A stretch of DNA of 9,349 nt from Cellvibrionaceae bacterium (GTDB lineage Bacteria; Pseudomonadota; Gammaproteobacteria; Pseudomonadales; Cellvibrionaceae). Below are positions 7,469-9,349 of this stretch, one piece after another. A model generated the notes under the pieces. It was not told the origin of the DNA. It made no database searches and saw nothing but the letters and a program-made list of their open reading frames with translations. Position numbers and translations under genes: made by a program. How positions within the stretch are numbered: position 1 is the first letter of the stretch; every line of letters begins with the position of its first letter. The stretch covers positions 1-9,349 of the forward strand of contig JALUYN010000519.1 of the NCBI GenBank assembly GCA_027012915.1. Direction: 5' to 3'.

Positions 7469-8368
7469 ATGGACGACAAAACCAAGAAGAAGCTATTCCC
7501 CAGTGCCAAAGAAGATCTGGGACACGCACTGAAAGATCCGGTGACGTCGCCTCAGACCGCCTCCAGCGCCTATCGTCTGGCGTACAGTGACGACGAATTT
7601 ATTATGCAGGACGAGCAGCGGGCCATCCGCCTGCAGCTCGAACTGTCCAAGGTCGAGCAGGCGCTGCAGGCCTACAATATCGAAGACACCATTGCGGTTT
7701 TCGGAGGCGCGCGCTTGTCCTCTCCAGGTGAGAGTGAGCGCAAGCTTCAGGCAGCCGAAGAAGCACTGGCGGCCGAGCCCCATTCTCAGGAGCTGCAACA
7801 GAAAGTCACTGCGGCAAAGCGGCTCAAAGCCAATGCTCACTACTACCATGAGGCTCGCAAACTGGGGCAGCTGATCACCGAGGCGTCGGGCAACGATGGC
7901 TTGCCCGATCTGTATGTGGTTACCGGTGGCGGCCCGGGTATTATGGAGGCGGCCAATCGCGGTGCCAGCGATGCCGGAGGTCCATCCATTGGTTTGAATA
8001 TCGTACTGCCCCACGAGCAGGTGCCCAACGCTTTTATCACGCCGGATCTGTGTTTTCAGTTTCACTATTTTGCTCTGCGCAAAATGCACTTCTTACTTCG
8101 CGCTAGAGCATTGGTGGTGTTCCCAGGTGGCTATGGCACCCTCGACGAATTGTTTGAAACACTGACCCTGGTGCAGACCAAGAAGATCAAGCCCCTGCCG
8201 ATCCTGATCTTTGGTCGCGACTACTGGGAGCGGCTGATCAACTTCGACATGATGGTGGAAGAGGGCATGATTTCGCCATCTGATACATGGCTATTCCGCT
8301 ATGTGGAAACCGCTGAAGAAGCCTGGCGGGATATCAAACAGTACTTGTTGAACCATCTGCAGGAATAG
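7469..8368 (+). CDS. LOG-family protein (TIGR00730-type Rossmann fold; probable nucleoside-monophosphate phosphoribohydrolase)
   Basis: LOG-family enzymes cleave nucleoside 5'-monophosphates, including cytokinin ribotides in some organisms, to base and ribose-5-phosphate; many were once mislabelled lysine decarboxylases. The 299 residues show the family order: AVFGGAR at 76-82; VVTGGGPGIMEAANRGA at 150-166; the basic pair Arg204/Lys205 in FALRKM; and the signature PGGYGTLDE at 219-227 with the catalytic-region glutamate Glu227. Two parts exceed minimal LOG proteins of about 190 residues. One is an N-terminal helical extension (1-70). The other is a charged insert of about 40 residues (84-123) between the first strand and HYYHEARKLG. 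Both look like features of a longer bacterial subfamily. The ATG starts 2 bases after the upstream stop, with AAGAAG as ribosome site inside the preceding gene, so coupling is likely. The true substrate is not determinable here. Confidence 0.93.
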   Translation: MDDKTKKKLFPSAKEDLGHALKDPVTSPQTASSAYRLAYSDDEFIMQDEQRAIRLQLELSKVEQALQAYNIEDTIAVFGGARLSSPGESERKLQAAEEALAAEPHSQELQQKVTAAKRLKANAHYYHEARKLGQLITEASGNDGLPDLYVVTGGGPGIMEAANRGASDAGGPSIGLNIVLPHEQVPNAFITPDLCFQFHYFALRKMHFLLRARALVVFPGGYGTLDELFETLTLVQTKKIKPLPILIFGRDYWERLINFDMMVEEGMISPSDTWLFRYVETAEEAWRDIKQYLLNHLQE

Positions 8369-8385
8369 TTGGAGCAAACAGGGAT

Positions 8386-9318
8386 ATGGTAGAGCAGAAA
8401 GGAAACTGCAATCTGGCTGTAAAGTTATCACTGCTCTGTTTGTTGTTGAGTTGGATTAATACGCCTTTAGCTGCTGAGACCACAGTGGTAATCAACAAAA
8501 GCTATTCCGAGTCTGATCCCCGTTATCAATATGTCTACGAGCTATTACAGAAGGTTCTTGATGTCTCTGAGTCAAAATACGGGAGAGCCCGGCTAAAACA
8601 ATCTTCCGTGCTGATGAGTAGGGATAGAGTGTTTGCCAGCTTGCTCAACGGCGAGGAGCTGGACATTATGGCGGAGGCTCTCAAGCCTCAATGGGATAGG
8701 GAATTATTGATGGTACCCGTGCCTATTCGTAAAGGGGTGCAGGGCTATCGCATTTTTCTGATTCACAAAGATCACACTGACGTTATGGACGGCGTGACCT
8801 CCCTGTAGGATCTGAAAGCCCTGTCGACTGGCTCTGGCCATCAGTGGTCGACCAGATTTGCACTGACGTCAGCGGGTTTTAATGTGGTGGCTGGTTCCAG
8901 CTATGACGGCCTGTTCGGTATGTTGATGGCCAAGCGTTTTGTTACCTTTGGGCGTGGTATTAACGAAGCGTATCGAGAGAGAGAATTCCACCTATCGGAA
9001 TACCCTGATATCGTTGTCGATGAGAATATTCTACTCTCCATTCCACTACCTACGTTCTTTTTTGTTACTCCGCAACGTCCAATATTGGCTGAACGTATCG
9101 AGTGGGGCATGAGGCATTTGATGGATTCCGGCGAGTTTGATCGCTTTTTCTACGAGTATCATTGTGCTGACTTGATGCAGGCCAAACTGCACCAGCGGCA
9201 GCATTTTGAAATCTCCAATCCGTTATTTTCTCAAAAGCAGATTAGCCATTATCGCTCCTTTTTTCTTGAGGTTGATGAAACCTTGGAAGACGTTTGCCGA
9301 AATTACATATCACATTGA
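8386..9318 (+). pseudogene. Periplasmic substrate-binding-like protein gene interrupted by one in-frame amber codon
   Basis: One reading frame of 311 codons runs from the ATG at 8386 to the TGA at 9316-9318, broken only by TAG at 8806-8808 (codon 141). The first half (140 residues) has a signal peptide: a polar start, the hydrophobic core LAVKLSLLCLLL, and a probable cut after PLAA near residue 30. Lobe-1 sequence of a family-3-like solute-binding protein follows. Directly after the stop the same frame reads DLKALSTGSGHQWSTRF, then RGINEAYRE and PRPTF-like membrane-free C-terminal sequence (SIPLPTFFFVTPQRPILAERIEWGM). These resemble periplasmic binding proteins of marine gammaproteobacteria that lack a known ligand. 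A CAG codon at the stop would give SLQDLKAL, a natural-looking join, so a single C-to-T change is the simplest explanation. A GTG at 8884 could restart the tail but has no good ribosome site. The gene lies 17 bases after the LOG gene and is visibly more A/T rich than its neighbours. A sequencing error or amber readthrough cannot be excluded. Confidence 0.82.
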
Positions 9319-9349
9319 GCACCACCCGGGTGTTATCGCTCTTTGCAGT

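Noticed and set aside
7493..8089. 198-codon minus-strand open frame opposite the LOG gene
   Set aside because: Antisense to the conserved LOG coding sequence, with no recognisable domain and no operon context on that strand.
8884..9318. Independent gene starting at GTG 8884
   Set aside because: It is in the same frame as the upstream half, homologous-looking sequence continues directly after the amber codon before this GTG, and there is no signal peptide or good ribosome site. It is the tail of the interrupted gene.
9323..9332. Palindrome CACCCGGGTG after the last gene as a terminator
   Set aside because: It has no loop and no T-run; a 10-base palindrome of this kind is not enough to call a terminator or operator.

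Overview
The window looks like chromosomal DNA of a gammaproteobacterium. The main evidence is an 822-residue PlsB-type glycerol-3-phosphate acyltransferase that is close to the E. coli enzyme in length and in all four acyltransferase blocks. A FFLEE-type protein, a long acetyl-CoA hydrolase/transferase and a family-3-like periplasmic binding protein fit the same group. A marine Cellvibrionales- or Alteromonadales-like host is a reasonable guess, but the sequence alone does not prove it. The content is mostly housekeeping metabolism. I see no phage, insertion sequence, CRISPR array, tRNA or rRNA.

Left part, minus strand (1-3075): reading leftward from about 3160, a 725-residue acetyl-CoA hydrolase/transferase is followed, through a 4-bp ATGA overlap, by a 238-residue FFLEE-motif protein of unknown function. 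About 110 bp further on, a third minus-strand gene appears to start at 75 and run off the window edge. Its first 25 residues look like the start of a PAS-type sensor protein. Positions 3076-3258 form a divergent intergenic region holding a plausible minus-strand sigma70 promoter.

Right part, plus strand (3259-9318): five closely spaced co-directional genes. They are an ABC1/COQ8-like atypical kinase, plsB (27-bp gap), a small single-pass membrane protein (20-bp gap), a LOG-family nucleotide phosphoribohydrolase-like protein (2-bp gap), and a periplasmic substrate-binding-like gene (17-bp gap). The spacing and the absence of terminators suggest one transcription unit, at least from the kinase to the LOG gene. 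The first two genes point to membrane lipid and possibly quinone biology: PlsB makes lysophosphatidic acid from glycerol-3-phosphate, and COQ8-type kinases support lipid or isoprenoid-quinone metabolism. The LOG protein would act on nucleoside monophosphates.

The last gene is broken. One amber codon (TAG, 8806-8808) splits an otherwise continuous 311-codon frame, and both halves belong to the same solute-binding-protein-like family. The points most worth a second look are this amber-interrupted gene, the eukaryote-COQ8-like motifs of the kinase next to plsB, and the conserved-looking kinase-plsB-membrane protein-LOG arrangement. I did not find a convincing new multi-gene system.
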